Source of the DNA: Burkholderia diffusa
Lineage (GTDB): Bacteria > Pseudomonadota > Gammaproteobacteria > Burkholderiales > Burkholderiaceae
Reading direction: 5' to 3'
DNA length: 64,000 bases
Assembly (NCBI RefSeq): GCF_001718315.1
Contig: NZ_CP013362.1
Span: 558,001 to 622,000, forward strand
Below are positions 1 through 9,300 of the stretch, piece by piece. The notes below the pieces were generated by a model. That model was not told the DNA's origin. It saw only the letters and a program-made list of their open reading frames with translations, and made no database searches. Every line of letters begins with the position of its first letter. Position 1 is the first letter of the stretch. Made by a program: the position numbers and the translations under genes.

Positions 1-139
1 GCTCGGGAACGAGCGACTGCGACGCGTTGAAGACCTGCTGGCAGTGTCCGCAGCGCACGAGCCCGTCATGCAGCGAGAGCTGCTCCTGCTGCAGCCGGAA
101 GACGGTTTCGCAATGAGGGCAGCGCGTCGCAAGAAGCAT
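1..139 (-). CDS. MJ0042-type zinc-ribbon protein (DUF3426 family), N-terminal part
   Basis: Only the first 46 residues lie in the window; the gene runs off the left end. The start ATG is at 137-139 and the protein opens MLLATRCPHC. Two CxxC knuckles (C7/C10 and C30/C33, the second in RCGHCQQVF) form the small zinc-ribbon typical of MJ0042/DUF3426 proteins, which in beta-proteobacteria usually continue with a linker, one membrane helix and a DUF3426 domain; none of that is visible here. It lies 45 bp downstream of prmA on the same strand, so it is probably co-transcribed with it. The function of the family is not well established. Confidence 0.8.
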   Translation of the reverse strand, partial: MLLATRCPHCETVFRLQQEQLSLHDGLVRCGHCQQVFNASQSLVPE

Positions 140-184
140 GTCGAGCCGGGCGGCCTGCTGGCCAGAGTGAAGGACAGCGCTATT

Positions 185-1087
185 CTAATGGCTTTCCCGC
201 CGCGTTCCGGCGAGGCATACCCAACCTTCGTGTTCGCGCCAGACCGAGATGTCGACGTAGCGCGCATAGACGGCCGCGACTTCGTCCGCCTGGCGCGCGA
301 GCACGCCCGACAGCGCGATGTGCCCGCCCGGTTTCACCTTCGATGCGAGCATCGACGCCATCAGCTTCAGCGGATTCGACAGGATGTTGGCGACGACGAT
401 GTCGAATTCGCCGGGCGGGCACGCGTCGGGCAGCCCGTACGTGACTTCCGCGTGGTTGCGTTCGCTGTTCTGCCGCGCCGATTCGACCGCTTGCGGATCG
501 ATGTCGATGCCGACCACGGGGTTCGCCCCGCATTTCTTCGCGAGGATCGCGAGAATGCCCGAGCCGCAACCGTAGTCGAGCACGGACTGGCCGGGCTTCA
601 CCGACTGCTCGAGCCATTCCATGCACAGGCGCGTGGTCGGATGGCTTCCCGTGCCGAATGCGAGACCGGGGTCGAGTTCGAGGATCAGCGCATCGGGGTC
701 GGGTGCGTCGTGCCACGACGGCACGACCCAGATCCGCTCGCCGATCGGAATCGGCTCGAACTGCGACTGCGTGAGCCGCACCCAATCCTGTTCCTCGACT
801 TCGCGCACGTCGAACTTCGGCGTCTCGGCGACGCCGATCTCGTTCGCGGCCGCCGCGAGCAGCACGGCCGGCTCGTGATCGGGCGACAACAGCGCGATCA
901 CGCGCGAGTGCTGCCACGCGGTGCGTTCGGGGACGAGCCCGGGCTCGCCGAAGAGCGGCTGTTCGTCGGGCGTGTCGGCGTCGGCGTCCTCGACGGACAC
1001 CGACAGCGCGCCGAGGTCGAGCAGCGCGTCGGACAGCGCCTCCGCATGCTCACGGGCCAGTTCGACGACGAGTTCGCGATAGCTCAT
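185..1087 (-). CDS. prmA: Ribosomal protein L11 methyltransferase PrmA
   Basis: PrmA trimethylates lysines and the N-terminus of ribosomal protein L11 using S-adenosylmethionine. The 300-residue length fits the family. The class I methyltransferase signatures are all present: FGTGSHPTT at 144-152, the SAM-binding [10 protein letters not shown] at 171-180, the acidic GIDIDP loop near 193, and [10 protein letters not shown] at 231-240, which corresponds to the NPP-type catalytic motif. The N-terminal 110 residues match the L11-recognition domain. It follows accC on the same strand with a 2-bp gap, so it is probably translated from the acc transcript, an arrangement common in Burkholderia. Assignment is secure. 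Confidence 0.97.
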   Translation of the reverse strand: MSYRELVVELAREHAEALSDALLDLGALSVSVEDADADTPDEQPLFGEPGLVPERTAWQHSRVIALLSPDHEPAVLLAAAANEIGVAETPKFDVREVEEQDWVRLTQSQFEPIPIGERIWVVPSWHDAPDPDALILELDPGLAFGTGSHPTTRLCMEWLEQSVKPGQSVLDYGCGSGILAILAKKCGANPVVGIDIDPQAVESARQNSERNHAEVTYGLPDACPPGEFDIVVANILSNPLKLMASMLASKVKPGGHIALSGVLARQADEVAAVYARYVDISVWREHEGWVCLAGTRRESH

Positions 1088-1089
1088 GC

Positions 1090-2457
1090 TTACGCTTCTT
1101 CCGGTGCGACCTGCTGCTTCTGGGCGAGCCGGTGTTCGAGGTAATGGATGCTGGTGCCGCCTTCGACGAACTTCGAGTCGATCATCAGCTCGCGGTGCAG
1201 CGGGATGTTGGTCTGAATGCCTTCGACGACCATTTCCGACAGCGCGATGCGCATCCGGCGGATCGCCTGGTCGCGCGTCGCGCCGTAGGTGATCAGCTTG
1301 CCGATCATCGAATCATAGTTCGGCGGCACGAAATAACCATTGTATGCGTGCGAGTCAACGCGCACGCCGGGGCCGCCCGGCGTATGCCACGACGTGATCC
1401 GGCCCGGCGACGGCGTGAACTTGAACGGATCTTCCGCGTTGATCCGGCATTCGATCGCATGTCCGCGGAACTGGATGTCGCGCTGGCGCAGCGCGAGCTT
1501 CTCGCCGGCCGCGATGCGGATCTGTTCCTGCACGATGTCGACGCCCGTGATCATCTCCGACACCGGGTGCTCGACCTGCACGCGCGTGTTCATTTCGATG
1601 AAGTAGAACTCGTTGTTCTCGTACAGGAATTCGAACGTGCCCGCGCCGAGGTAGCCCATCTTCTTGCACGCGTCCGCGCAGCGGTCGCCGATGCGCTCGA
1701 TCAGGCGGCGCGGAATGCCGGGCGCCGGCGCTTCCTCGATCACCTTCTGGTGGCGGCGCTGCATCGAGCAGTCGCGTTCGCCGAGCCAGATCGCGTTCTT
1801 GTGCGCATCCGACAGCACCTGGATTTCGATGTGGCGCGGGTTCTCGAGGAACTTCTCCATGTACACCTGCGGGTTGCCGAACGCACGGCCGGCTTCCTCG
1901 CGGGTCATGTTGACCGCGTTGACGAGCGCGGCCTCGGTGTGCACGACGCGCATCCCGCGCCCGCCGCCGCCGCCCGCTGCCTTGATGATCACCGGATAGC
2001 CGATCGCGCGGGCAATCTTCACGATCTCCTTCGGATCGTCCGGCAACGCGCCTTCCGAACCCGGCACGCACGGCACGCCGGTCTTGATCATGGTCTGCTT
2101 CGCGGTGACCTTGTCGCCCATCAGGCGGATCGTCTCCGGACGCGGGCCGATGAACGTGAAGCCCGACTGCTCGACGCGTTCCGCGAAGTCGGCGTTCTCC
2201 GACAGGAAGCCGTAGCCGGGGTGGATCGCCTCGGCATCGGTGACTTCCGCGGCGCTGATCAGCGCCGGCATGTTCAGGTAGCTCAGGTTCGACGGGGCCG
2301 GGCCGATACAGACGGCTTCGTCCGCGAGGCGCACGTACTTGGCTTCCTTGTCGGCTTCCGAGTAGACGACCACCGTCTTGACGCCGAGCTCGCGGCACGC
2401 GCGCTGGATGCGCAGCGCGATTTCACCGCGGTTGGCAATGAGGATTTTTTCAAACAT
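1090..2457 (-). CDS. accC: Acetyl-CoA carboxylase, biotin carboxylase subunit
   Basis: AccC carboxylates the biotin on AccB in an ATP- and bicarbonate-dependent step, the first half-reaction of fatty-acid synthesis. The 455-residue protein carries the glycine-rich ATP lid GGGGGRGMR at 162-170, the ATP lysine K159, the [11 protein letters not shown] segment at 228-238, and E288/R292 in [10 protein letters not shown]. The lysine, glutamate and arginine sit at the same numbers as in the Escherichia coli enzyme. It lies 85 bp downstream of accB and abuts prmA, forming accB-accC-prmA. No anomaly is visible. Confidence 0.98.
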   Translation of the reverse strand: MFEKILIANRGEIALRIQRACRELGVKTVVVYSEADKEAKYVRLADEAVCIGPAPSNLSYLNMPALISAAEVTDAEAIHPGYGFLSENADFAERVEQSGFTFIGPRPETIRLMGDKVTAKQTMIKTGVPCVPGSEGALPDDPKEIVKIARAIGYPVIIKAAGGGGGRGMRVVHTEAALVNAVNMTREEAGRAFGNPQVYMEKFLENPRHIEIQVLSDAHKNAIWLGERDCSMQRRHQKVIEEAPAPGIPRRLIERIGDRCADACKKMGYLGAGTFEFLYENNEFYFIEMNTRVQVEHPVSEMITGVDIVQEQIRIAAGEKLALRQRDIQFRGHAIECRINAEDPFKFTPSPGRITSWHTPGGPGVRVDSHAYNGYFVPPNYDSMIGKLITYGATRDQAIRRMRIALSEMVVEGIQTNIPLHRELMIDSKFVEGGTSIHYLEHRLAQKQQVAPEEA

Positions 2458-2542
2458 AGCGAGTATTCGTCTCTTCGAGGGGCGCGCGAACGGCGCCTGG
2501 CGAGCATCGGCGGAGCGCGGCCGGACGGGCCGCGCGGCGGGC

Positions 2543-3019
2543 TTAGCCGATCACGAAAAGCGGCTGGCCGTATTCGACGGCCTGGCCGTTCTCGACGAGG
2601 ATTTCCTTGATCACGCCGGCCTTGTCCGACTCGATCTCGTTGAGCAGCTTCATCGCTTCGATGATGCAGATGGTCTGGCCTTCCTTGACCGTGTCACCGA
2701 CCTGGGTGAACGGGTCCGCGCCCGGCGACGGCGCGCGATAGAACGTGCCGACCATCGGCGAGGTCACGACGTGGCCTTGCGGTGCGGCGGGCGCGGCAGC
2801 GGCGCCTGCGGCCGGCGCGGCAGCCGCGCCTTCGGTCGGCAGCGCGACCGCCGGGGCCGGCGCGCTGACCTGCGGGGCAAATCCGCCCGTCGGCTGGACA
2901 TAGACCGGCGGCGCGTTCTTGACGATACGCACCTTGCCTTCGCCTTCCGTCACTTCCAGCTCGGAGATGCCGGATTCGGAAACGAGGTCGATCAGAGTTT
3001 TCAGCTTACGAAGATCCAT
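2543..3019 (-). CDS. accB: Biotin carboxyl carrier protein of acetyl-CoA carboxylase
   Basis: AccB carries the covalently bound biotin between the carboxylase and carboxyltransferase centres. From the ATG at 3017-3019 it is 158 residues. The N-terminus [11 protein letters not shown] is the usual one, a GGGG ribosome-binding stretch precedes this ATG, and an in-frame TTG six codons upstream is less likely. A Pro/Ala-rich hinge spans about 45-82, followed by the biotinyl domain with EAMKL at 121-125; K124 is the biotinylated lysine. The gene precedes accC on the same strand. Confidence 0.97.
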   Translation of the reverse strand: MDLRKLKTLIDLVSESGISELEVTEGEGKVRIVKNAPPVYVQPTGGFAPQVSAPAPAVALPTEGAAAAPAAGAAAAPAAPQGHVVTSPMVGTFYRAPSPGADPFTQVGDTVKEGQTICIIEAMKLLNEIESDKAGVIKEILVENGQAVEYGQPLFVIG

Positions 3020-3083
3020 CGGGAATTCCCCTTTCAATACGTGAAAGCGCCGGTGGTACCGGCGCTGAATCTAGATCGCGAAA

Positions 3084-3536
3084 TCAGCCGCGCGACGCGC
3101 CTTGCAGCTTGTCCAGCGCGTACTCGAGCGCGTACAGATAACCTTTCCAGCCAAGCCCGCAGATCACGCCTTCGGCCTGGTCGGAAAAGTAGGAGTGGTG
3201 CCTGAACGCTTCGCGGCGGTGCACGTTCGACAGATGAACCTCGACGAACGGGATGCCAACGCCGGCGATCGCGTCCCGGATCGCGACGCTCGTGTGCGTA
3301 TACGCGGCGGGATTGATCAGGATGAAATCGGTCTGTTCCTCCCGCGCGGCCTGGATGCGGTCGACGAGCGCGCCTTCATGGTTGCTCTGGAACGACGACA
3401 GTTCGGCGCCGGCCTCCTGCGCCCGCGCGGCAAGCGCCTGATCGATCTGCGCGAGCGTGACGCGGCCGTACACCTCCGGTTCCCGGGTGCCGAGAAGGTT
3501 CAGGTTGGGGCCGTGCAGCACCAGCAATCGTGTCAT
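3084..3536 (-). CDS. aroQ: Type II 3-dehydroquinate dehydratase
   Basis: AroQ converts 3-dehydroquinate to 3-dehydroshikimate in the shikimate pathway. The 150-residue length and fold motifs match the small dodecameric type II class: [21 protein letters not shown] at the N-terminus with catalytic Y23, NPAAYTHTS at 75-83, and [12 protein letters not shown] at 98-109 containing the catalytic H101. It sits 64 bp upstream of accB on the same strand, so aroQ-accB-accC-prmA may be one transcript. The 195 bp upstream, up to the end of the TlpA gene, is relatively AT-rich and should hold the promoter. aroE, another shikimate gene, lies at 9297. Confidence 0.97.
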   Translation of the reverse strand: MTRLLVLHGPNLNLLGTREPEVYGRVTLAQIDQALAARAQEAGAELSSFQSNHEGALVDRIQAAREEQTDFILINPAAYTHTSVAIRDAIAGVGIPFVEVHLSNVHRREAFRHHSYFSDQAEGVICGLGWKGYLYALEYALDKLQGASRG

Positions 3537-3730
3537 GGTCGCTTCTATTTCTGCGGAATTGCGCGAACTTTAGCGCTATTTAGAGAAATTTGTCTAGTTT
3601 TGCCGAACGGCCGGGCGCGCGCGACCTGCAAGAATTACCGGTGCGGTCGCAAAGTGTCAGCGAAATCACGTGAAATTGCGGCGATCGACGCACAAATCGC
3701 CGCCAACGCGCAGGCTGCCGTTCAGGGCGA

Positions 3731-4294
3731 TCACAACGCGTCGAGGGTCTTTTTCAGCTCGGCCGGTTGGATTTGTCCCAATTTTGTCTCGCGAATCTTG
3801 CCGGTTTCGTCGATGACGACTGTAAACGGAAGCGCGCCAGCGGCATTTCCAAAATTACGGGCCAGATCGGCGCCCGCATAACCGCTGACGAATACCGGGT
3901 AGTCGACCTTCACCTTCTGCAGGAAGTTCTTCACGTTCTGGTCGGAATCGACGCCGATTCCGATGAAACGGATTCCCTTCTGCTTGTATTGATGCGACAG
4001 CGCGACGAGCTCCGGCATCTCTTCGACGCACGGGCCGCACCATGACGCCCAGAAATTGACCACGACCTTCTGGCCCTTGAAGGAAACGAGCGACGCCGGC
4101 TTGCCATCGACGCCGGTCAGCGACGCGGCCCACAGCTGGTCGACCGGGCTTCCTTTCGCGGTGGATGCGGCGGGTGCGGCGACGGCGACACCGTCATCGG
4201 CGCTGCCGCCGCGGAACCAATGGCCGGCGGCGAGGCCGCCGGCGACGGCGGCGGCAGCAACCACCGCGAGCGCCAACATGCGTTTCATCATCAT
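3731..4294 (-). CDS. TlpA-family thiol-disulfide thioredoxin, membrane-anchored or periplasmic
   Basis: This is a 187-residue thioredoxin-fold protein with a hydrophobic N-terminal segment (about residues 4-25) that would export it or anchor it in the inner membrane. The active site is WASWCGPC at 82-89 (C86 and C89), followed by a typical TlpA/ResA body ending in a GALPFTVVIDETG-type cis-proline loop. Family members reduce disulfides in the periplasm, often for cytochrome c maturation; no cytochrome gene is adjacent here, so the client is unknown. Three consecutive ATG codons lie at 4286-4294 and the first was taken. The gene begins 7 bp after the upstream gene's stop codon, so the two are probably cotranscribed. 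Confidence 0.88.
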   Translation of the reverse strand: MMMKRMLALAVVAAAAVAGGLAAGHWFRGGSADDGVAVAAPAASTAKGSPVDQLWAASLTGVDGKPASLVSFKGQKVVVNFWASWCGPCVEEMPELVALSHQYKQKGIRFIGIGVDSDQNVKNFLQKVKVDYPVFVSGYAGADLARNFGNAAGALPFTVVIDETGKIRETKLGQIQPAELKKTLDAL

Positions 4295-4301
4295 TGTTGA
4301 A

Positions 4302-4946
4302 TCATTCCGGTTCGGAAGGGGCGTTGCCGGCCTCGAGGAGCGTGCGCAACGCGGCGGCGTCTGCGCGGGCGACCCGGCCGCGAGCGTCGGCCTTGACGGC
4401 GCCGCGCAGGTCGTCGCTCGCGTAGAGCGCGACGTGAATGCCGATCGCATCCACGTCGCGCCGCGGGCGCCACAGGAAGCTGAGCGTCTCGACGTCGGCG
4501 CGGCCGGCGAAATGCCGCGTTTCGGACACGTCGTACTGGACGTTCTGGTTCAGCAGGTAGATCGCGACGTCCTTCGGGTTATCGGTGAATATCTGAAAAT
4601 GGATGTCCGAATGCACGTTCGCGGTGCCGTTGAGCACCGCGCCCGTCACGTACGGATTGAACTCGGCGAGCCGGCGCATCCAGTCGAGCGCGACCTCGCG
4701 CAGCCGGCGCAGTTCGTCCGGCTGCGTGTCGCTCTGGAACAGAGCGAGGTATTCGCGCAGTTCTTCCTCGATCAGGTCGTTATCGGGCAGCCATTCGCCG
4801 GCAACGCGCGTATCGCCGAACAGCTGGCGCGCGGCCTTGCGTTTCGCGCCGGCGTAATCGAGGCCGTCTTCCGCGATCAGGCGGGCGGCGGACTGGGCAA
4901 TTTCCTCGCGGGCGCGCCGCGGGTCGACAAGAGGTTTGCGAGACAT
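4302..4946 (-). CDS. Conserved hypothetical protein, nucleotidyltransferase-like
   Basis: This 214-residue protein starts MSRKPLVDPR at the ATG 4944-4946, the first plausible start downstream of a stretch overlapping the mpl promoter. I do not recognise a named family with certainty. The N-terminal 70 residues are charged and helical. The middle holds GAVLNGTANVHSDIHF at about 102-117, which resembles the GSxxxGxxSDID nucleotide-binding motif of the nucleotidyltransferase fold, but with His where the second catalytic Asp would normally be. That hints at an altered or inactive enzyme. It is divergent from mpl and coupled to the TlpA gene. No function is claimed. Confidence 0.75.
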   Translation of the reverse strand: MSRKPLVDPRRAREEIAQSAARLIAEDGLDYAGAKRKAARQLFGDTRVAGEWLPDNDLIEEELREYLALFQSDTQPDELRRLREVALDWMRRLAEFNPYVTGAVLNGTANVHSDIHFQIFTDNPKDVAIYLLNQNVQYDVSETRHFAGRADVETLSFLWRPRRDVDAIGIHVALYASDDLRGAVKADARGRVARADAAALRTLLEAGNAPSEPE

Positions 4947-5179
4947 GATCCGGCAATCATACTCGATCGCCGCCACGGCCGAACGCGGTGCGCCCGCTTG
5001 CCGCCCGCCGCGCCGCGCGGTGTTCGGATCCATCGTTCGGGCCGCCGGGCACGGCGGGCCGTCAGTTACAATGACGGTCTTTGTGTCGCGGCGAAAGTCG
5101 TTGGCCGGGCGGCCCGTCCGGCGTGCCGCAGACCATCTTTCCGAATCGACGGCGCCCGGCGGCGCGAAAGCATTCATCT

Positions 5180-6565
5180 ATGCACATCCACATTCTTGGC
5201 ATCTGCGGCACCTTCATGGGCGGTCTCGCTGTGCTCGCGCGCGAGGCGGGCCACACGGTGACGGGTTGCGACGCGGGCGTCTATCCGCCGATGAGCACGC
5301 AGCTCGAGGCGCAGGGCATCACGCTGATCGAGGGCTACGGCGCCGAACAGATCGATCTCAAGCCCGACCTGTTCGTGATCGGCAACGTCGTCACGCGCGG
5401 CAACCCGCTGATGGAGGCGATCCTCGATCGCGGCCTGCCGTATGTATCGGGCCCGCAATGGCTCGGCGAGCACGTGCTGGCCGGCAAGTGGGTGCTGGCG
5501 GTCGCGGGCACGCACGGCAAGACGACCACCTCGTCGATGCTCGCGTGGCTGCTGGAAGATGCCGGTCTGAACCCGGGCTTCCTGATCGGCGGCGTGCCGC
5601 TGAACTTCGGTGTGTCGGCGCGGCTGACGGATTCGAGTTTCTTCGTGATCGAGGCCGACGAATACGACACCGCGTTCTTCGACAAACGCTCGAAGTTCGT
5701 CCACTACCGCCCGCGTACCGCGGTGCTCAACAATCTCGAATTCGATCACGCCGACATCTTCCCGGATCTCGCCGCGATCGAGACGCAATTCCATCATCTC
5801 GTGCGCACCGTGCCGGGCGTCGGCCGGATCGTGACCAACGGCCGCTCGGACGCACTGGAGCGCGTGCTCGCGCGCGGTTGCTGGAGCGAGGTCGAGCGTT
5901 TCGGCGTCGACGGCGGCTGGCAGGCGTTGCCGGCCGAGGACGGCGTGCCGGTCGACGAACGTTTCGCGGTGTACTCGCAGGCCGAGCGCGTCGGTGAAGT
6001 CGCGTGGCAGGTGCAGGGCGACCACAACCGGATGAACGCGCTCGCGGCGATCGCCGCTGCGCGTCACGTCGGCGTGCCGCCCGCGCAGGCGGCCGCGTCG
6101 CTCGCATCGTTCCGCAACGTGAAGCGGCGCATGGAAGTGCGCGGCAGCGTGGACGGCGTGACCGTCTACGACGACTTCGCGCACCATCCGACCGCGATCG
6201 AAACGACGATAGCCGGCCTTCGTGCGCGCATCGGCCGCCAAAATTCCCGCATTCTCGCCGTGCTCGAGCCGCGTTCGAACACGATGAAGCTTGGTGTGAT
6301 GAAGGCGCAACTACCGGCCAGCCTCGCCGACGCCGATCTGGTGTTCGGCTACGGCGCCCCGACCGGGCGTGACGCGCTCGGCTGGAACCTCGGCGACGCG
6401 CTTGCGCCGCTCGGCGACAAGGCTCGCGCGTTCGACGATCTCCATCTGCTGGTGAAGTCGGTCGTCGAGGCCGCGCGCCCGGGCGACCACGTGCTCGTGA
6501 TGAGCAACGGCGGGTTCGGCGGCGTGCACCAGAAGCTGCTCGACGCGCTCGGGAGCCGTGCGTGA
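5180..6565 (+). CDS. mpl: UDP-N-acetylmuramate:L-alanyl-gamma-D-glutamyl-meso-diaminopimelate ligase
   Basis: Mpl reattaches the recycled murein tripeptide to UDP-MurNAc, feeding peptidoglycan recycling in the cytoplasm. The 461-residue protein begins MHIHILGICGTFMGGLA, the Mpl version of the Mur-ligase N-terminal loop. It carries the ATP P-loop AGTHGKTTT at 109-117, the EADEYDTAFFDKRSKF segment that distinguishes Mpl from MurC, and DDFAHHPTAIETT in the C-terminal half. A TACAAT hexamer at 5067-5072 is a reasonable -10 element. The next gene starts inside its stop codon. Confidence 0.96.
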   Translation: MHIHILGICGTFMGGLAVLAREAGHTVTGCDAGVYPPMSTQLEAQGITLIEGYGAEQIDLKPDLFVIGNVVTRGNPLMEAILDRGLPYVSGPQWLGEHVLAGKWVLAVAGTHGKTTTSSMLAWLLEDAGLNPGFLIGGVPLNFGVSARLTDSSFFVIEADEYDTAFFDKRSKFVHYRPRTAVLNNLEFDHADIFPDLAAIETQFHHLVRTVPGVGRIVTNGRSDALERVLARGCWSEVERFGVDGGWQALPAEDGVPVDERFAVYSQAERVGEVAWQVQGDHNRMNALAAIAAARHVGVPPAQAAASLASFRNVKRRMEVRGSVDGVTVYDDFAHHPTAIETTIAGLRARIGRQNSRILAVLEPRSNTMKLGVMKAQLPASLADADLVFGYGAPTGRDALGWNLGDALAPLGDKARAFDDLHLLVKSVVEAARPGDHVLVMSNGGFGGVHQKLLDALGSRA

Positions 6566-7131
6566 TCCTGTACCTGCACGGATTCCGGTCGTCGCCGGAG
6601 TCGCAGAAGTCGCGGCTCCTCGCCGCGCGCATGGCCGAGCTGGGCCGCACGCACGAGTGGCGTTGCCCGTCGCTGTCGGTGTCGCCGCTCGAGGCGATCG
6701 CGCTCGCGGAGGCCGAGGTGGCCGGCGCGCCCGACGTGACGGTGATCGGCAGCTCGCTCGGCGGCTACTACGCAACCTGGCTCGCCGAGAAGCACGGCTG
6801 GAAGGCGGTGCTGCTGAATCCGGCGATCGTCCCGCAGCGCGATCTCGAGCAGTATCTGGGCGAACAGCCGCTATGGCACGGTGGTGGCTCGATCGTCGTC
6901 GAACGCCGTCACCTGCACGAGCTCGATGCGCTGCGCGTGGCGGCGATTTCGCGGCCCGAACGCTACTATCTATTCGCGGCGACGGGCGACGAAGTGCTGG
7001 ACTACCGCGAGATGCTCGCCCATTACCCGGGCGCGAAAACGCGCGTGATCGAAGGCAGCGATCACGGAATCAGCGAATTTGCCGACTATGTCGACGACGT
7101 TCTCGCCTTTTGCGGCGAACGTACGTCATGA
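6562..7131 (+). CDS. YqiA/YcfP-type alpha/beta-hydrolase esterase
   Basis: This 189-residue cytoplasmic alpha/beta-hydrolase has no signal peptide. Its opening MILYLHGFRSSPESQKS is the oxyanion-loop segment characteristic of the YqiA/YcfP esterase family. The nucleophile elbow is GSSLGG at 63-68 (S65), and the catalytic histidine lies in GSDHGISEF near the C-terminus. It starts with GTG at 6562, overlapping the mpl stop as GTGA, so translation is probably coupled to mpl. Family members hydrolyse short acyl esters in vitro; the physiological substrate is unknown. Confidence 0.88.
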   Translation: MILYLHGFRSSPESQKSRLLAARMAELGRTHEWRCPSLSVSPLEAIALAEAEVAGAPDVTVIGSSLGGYYATWLAEKHGWKAVLLNPAIVPQRDLEQYLGEQPLWHGGGSIVVERRHLHELDALRVAAISRPERYYLFAATGDEVLDYREMLAHYPGAKTRVIEGSDHGISEFADYVDDVLAFCGERTS

Positions 7132-7212
7132 ATCCGGCGTCATGCCGATCGAATTCCCATCATCTTGCGGCGCCGCCGATGCGGCGCCCGGCAGTCTGAA
7201 CGAGAGTACTGA

Positions 7213-9300
7213 GTGAACGTTTTCTTCGAGGAATCGGGCAGTTTCAAGGCGGGCAGCGTGCTGTCGCGCCAAGGCGACGCATTTCAGGTCGAGTTGCCCG
7301 GCGGGCGGCGTGCGAAGGTGCGTGCGAAAGACGTGCTGATCGAATTCGAGAAGCCGGCCGCGAGCGAGTTGATGCAGGAAGCCGATTCGGCCGCGCAACA
7401 GATCGACCTGGATTTCCTGTGGGAGTGCGCGCCGGCCGAGGAATTCGCGTATACGGCGCTGGCCGCGGAATACTTCGGCGCGACCTACGGCCCGGTCGAG
7501 CGCGCGGCGCTGGTGCTGCGGCTGCACGGCTCGCCCGTCTACTTCCGCCGCAAGGGGCGCGGTCAGTATCAGCGCGCGCCGGAAGAGCAGCTCAAGATGG
7601 CGCTCGCGTCGCTCGAGCGCAAGCGCCAGCAGGCGCTCGTCCAGGCGCAGTATGAAGAGGAACTGAAGGCCGGCAAGCTGCCGGAAGCGTTCGCGGGCAA
7701 GGTGCTCGGGCTGCTGACGCGGCCGGACAAGAATGCGATCGAATACAAGGCGATGGAAGCCGCGGCCGGGGCGCGCGGCGTATCGCCGGCGCGGCTGATG
7801 CTCGACTGCGGCGGTATCGCGTCGCCGCGTGCGCTGCACGAGGCGCGCTTCCTCGCGGAATTCTTCCCGCACGGCACGGGCTTTCCGCCCGTCACGGTCG
7901 GCCCGCTGCCGGACGACCTGCCGCGCGCGGACGTCGAGGCGTTCTCGATCGACGACATCACGACGACCGAAATCGACGACGCGTTCTCGGTCGAGCACCT
8001 GTCCGACGGTCGCGTGCGGATCGGCGTGCACATCGCGGCGCCGGCGCTCGGCATCGTGCGCGGAGACGCGGTCGACGCGATCGCGCGCGCACGCCTGTCG
8101 ACCGTCTACATGCCGGGCGACAAGATCACGATGCTGCCGGACGACGTCGTCGACGTGTTCACGCTGAAGGAAGGCGATTACCGCCCGGCGCTGTCGCTGT
8201 ACATCATCGTCAACCGCGAGACGCAGGAGATCGTGGCGAACGAGACGCGCGCCGAACTCGTGTACGTGAAGAACAATCTGCGCCACAACACGCTCGACGA
8301 GCTCGTCAATGAAGAGACGCTCGCGGCCGGCACCGGCGACTACCCGCACAAGGACGACATCGCCGTGCTGTGGCCGCTCGCGCAGGCGCTGTTCGAGAAG
8401 CGCCAGATCGCGCGCGCGGGCTACGGCCTGAAGCGCGAAGTGCAGCGCAACACCGACTACAACTTCTACGTGGAAGGCGAGCACGTGACGATCACGCCGC
8501 GTCGCCGCGGCTCGCCGCTCGACCTGATCGTGTCGGAGCTCGCGATTCTCGCGAACTCCACCTGGGGCGCGTTCCTGCACGATCACACGGTGCCGGGCAT
8601 CTACCGCTCGCAGCGCGGCTTCGGCGCGCCCGGCCCGAAGCGCACGCGCATGCAGACGACGGCCGCGCCGCACGAGGGCCTCGGCGTCGCGCAGTATGCG
8701 TGGAGCACGTCGCCGCTGCGCCGCTACGTCGACCTCGTCAACCAGTGGCAGCTGCTCGCGTGCGTGCAGCACGGCGTCACCGCGAAGCTCGCCGCGCCGT
8801 TCAAGCCGAAGGACGCCGACCTGTACGCGGTCGTGCAGGGCTTCGACGATACGTACACGGCCTACGCTGACTACCAGCGCCGGATGGAGTATTTCTGGTG
8901 CCTGCGCTGGCTCGCGCAGGAGCAGAAGAAGCAGGTCGTCGCGAGCGTCGTGAAGGGCGATCTCGTGCGCCTCGAGGAAATTCCGCTGCTGCTGCACGTG
9001 CCGGGCCTCGGTGTGCATGCGCGCGGCACGCGCGTGCTGCTCGAGGTGATGTCGCTCGACGAGCTGACGATCGAGGCGTCGGTGCGGCTGCTGAACGTGC
9101 TCGACGCGCCGACGGTGACGAGCGGCGACGCGGCCGACGACGAAGACGAGACCGAAGGCGGCGACGACACGCTGGTCGATGCGCAAGACGCGTCGGCGGA
9201 AGCCGAGGCCGAGGCACTGGCCGAAGCGGACGGCGCGGCCGAGGGCGGCGAGGCCGCGAGCGGCAAAGACCAGGAAGGCGAAGAGGGGCGCGCATCATGA
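7213..9300 (+). CDS. RNB-domain 3'-5' exoribonuclease (RNase II/R family)
   Basis: This 695-residue protein starts with GTG at 7213. The RNB catalytic domain occupies roughly residues 230-560. It includes the metal-site block FSIDDITTTEIDDAFSV and the downstream YMPGDKITMLPDDVV and YAWSTSPLRRYVDLVNQ signatures of RNase II-type enzymes, which degrade RNA processively from the 3' end. There is no obvious C-terminal S1 domain of full RNase R length. The chain instead ends in about 60 residues very rich in Asp, Glu and Ala (from near 638), unusual for the family. The stop overlaps the aroE start as ATGA, so aroE translation is probably coupled. Confidence 0.93.
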   Translation: MNVFFEESGSFKAGSVLSRQGDAFQVELPGGRRAKVRAKDVLIEFEKPAASELMQEADSAAQQIDLDFLWECAPAEEFAYTALAAEYFGATYGPVERAALVLRLHGSPVYFRRKGRGQYQRAPEEQLKMALASLERKRQQALVQAQYEEELKAGKLPEAFAGKVLGLLTRPDKNAIEYKAMEAAAGARGVSPARLMLDCGGIASPRALHEARFLAEFFPHGTGFPPVTVGPLPDDLPRADVEAFSIDDITTTEIDDAFSVEHLSDGRVRIGVHIAAPALGIVRGDAVDAIARARLSTVYMPGDKITMLPDDVVDVFTLKEGDYRPALSLYIIVNRETQEIVANETRAELVYVKNNLRHNTLDELVNEETLAAGTGDYPHKDDIAVLWPLAQALFEKRQIARAGYGLKREVQRNTDYNFYVEGEHVTITPRRRGSPLDLIVSELAILANSTWGAFLHDHTVPGIYRSQRGFGAPGPKRTRMQTTAAPHEGLGVAQYAWSTSPLRRYVDLVNQWQLLACVQHGVTAKLAAPFKPKDADLYAVVQGFDDTYTAYADYQRRMEYFWCLRWLAQEQKKQVVASVVKGDLVRLEEIPLLLHVPGLGVHARGTRVLLEVMSLDELTIEASVRLLNVLDAPTVTSGDAADDEDETEGGDDTLVDAQDASAEAEAEALAEADGAAEGGEAASGKDQEGEEGRAS

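Noticed and set aside
7126-9186. A 686-codon open frame on the minus strand opposite the RNB ribonuclease gene
   Set aside because: It is rich in Arg, His and Asp in the way that complements of GC-rich genes are. It has no domain, no ribosome-binding site and full overlap with a well-supported gene.
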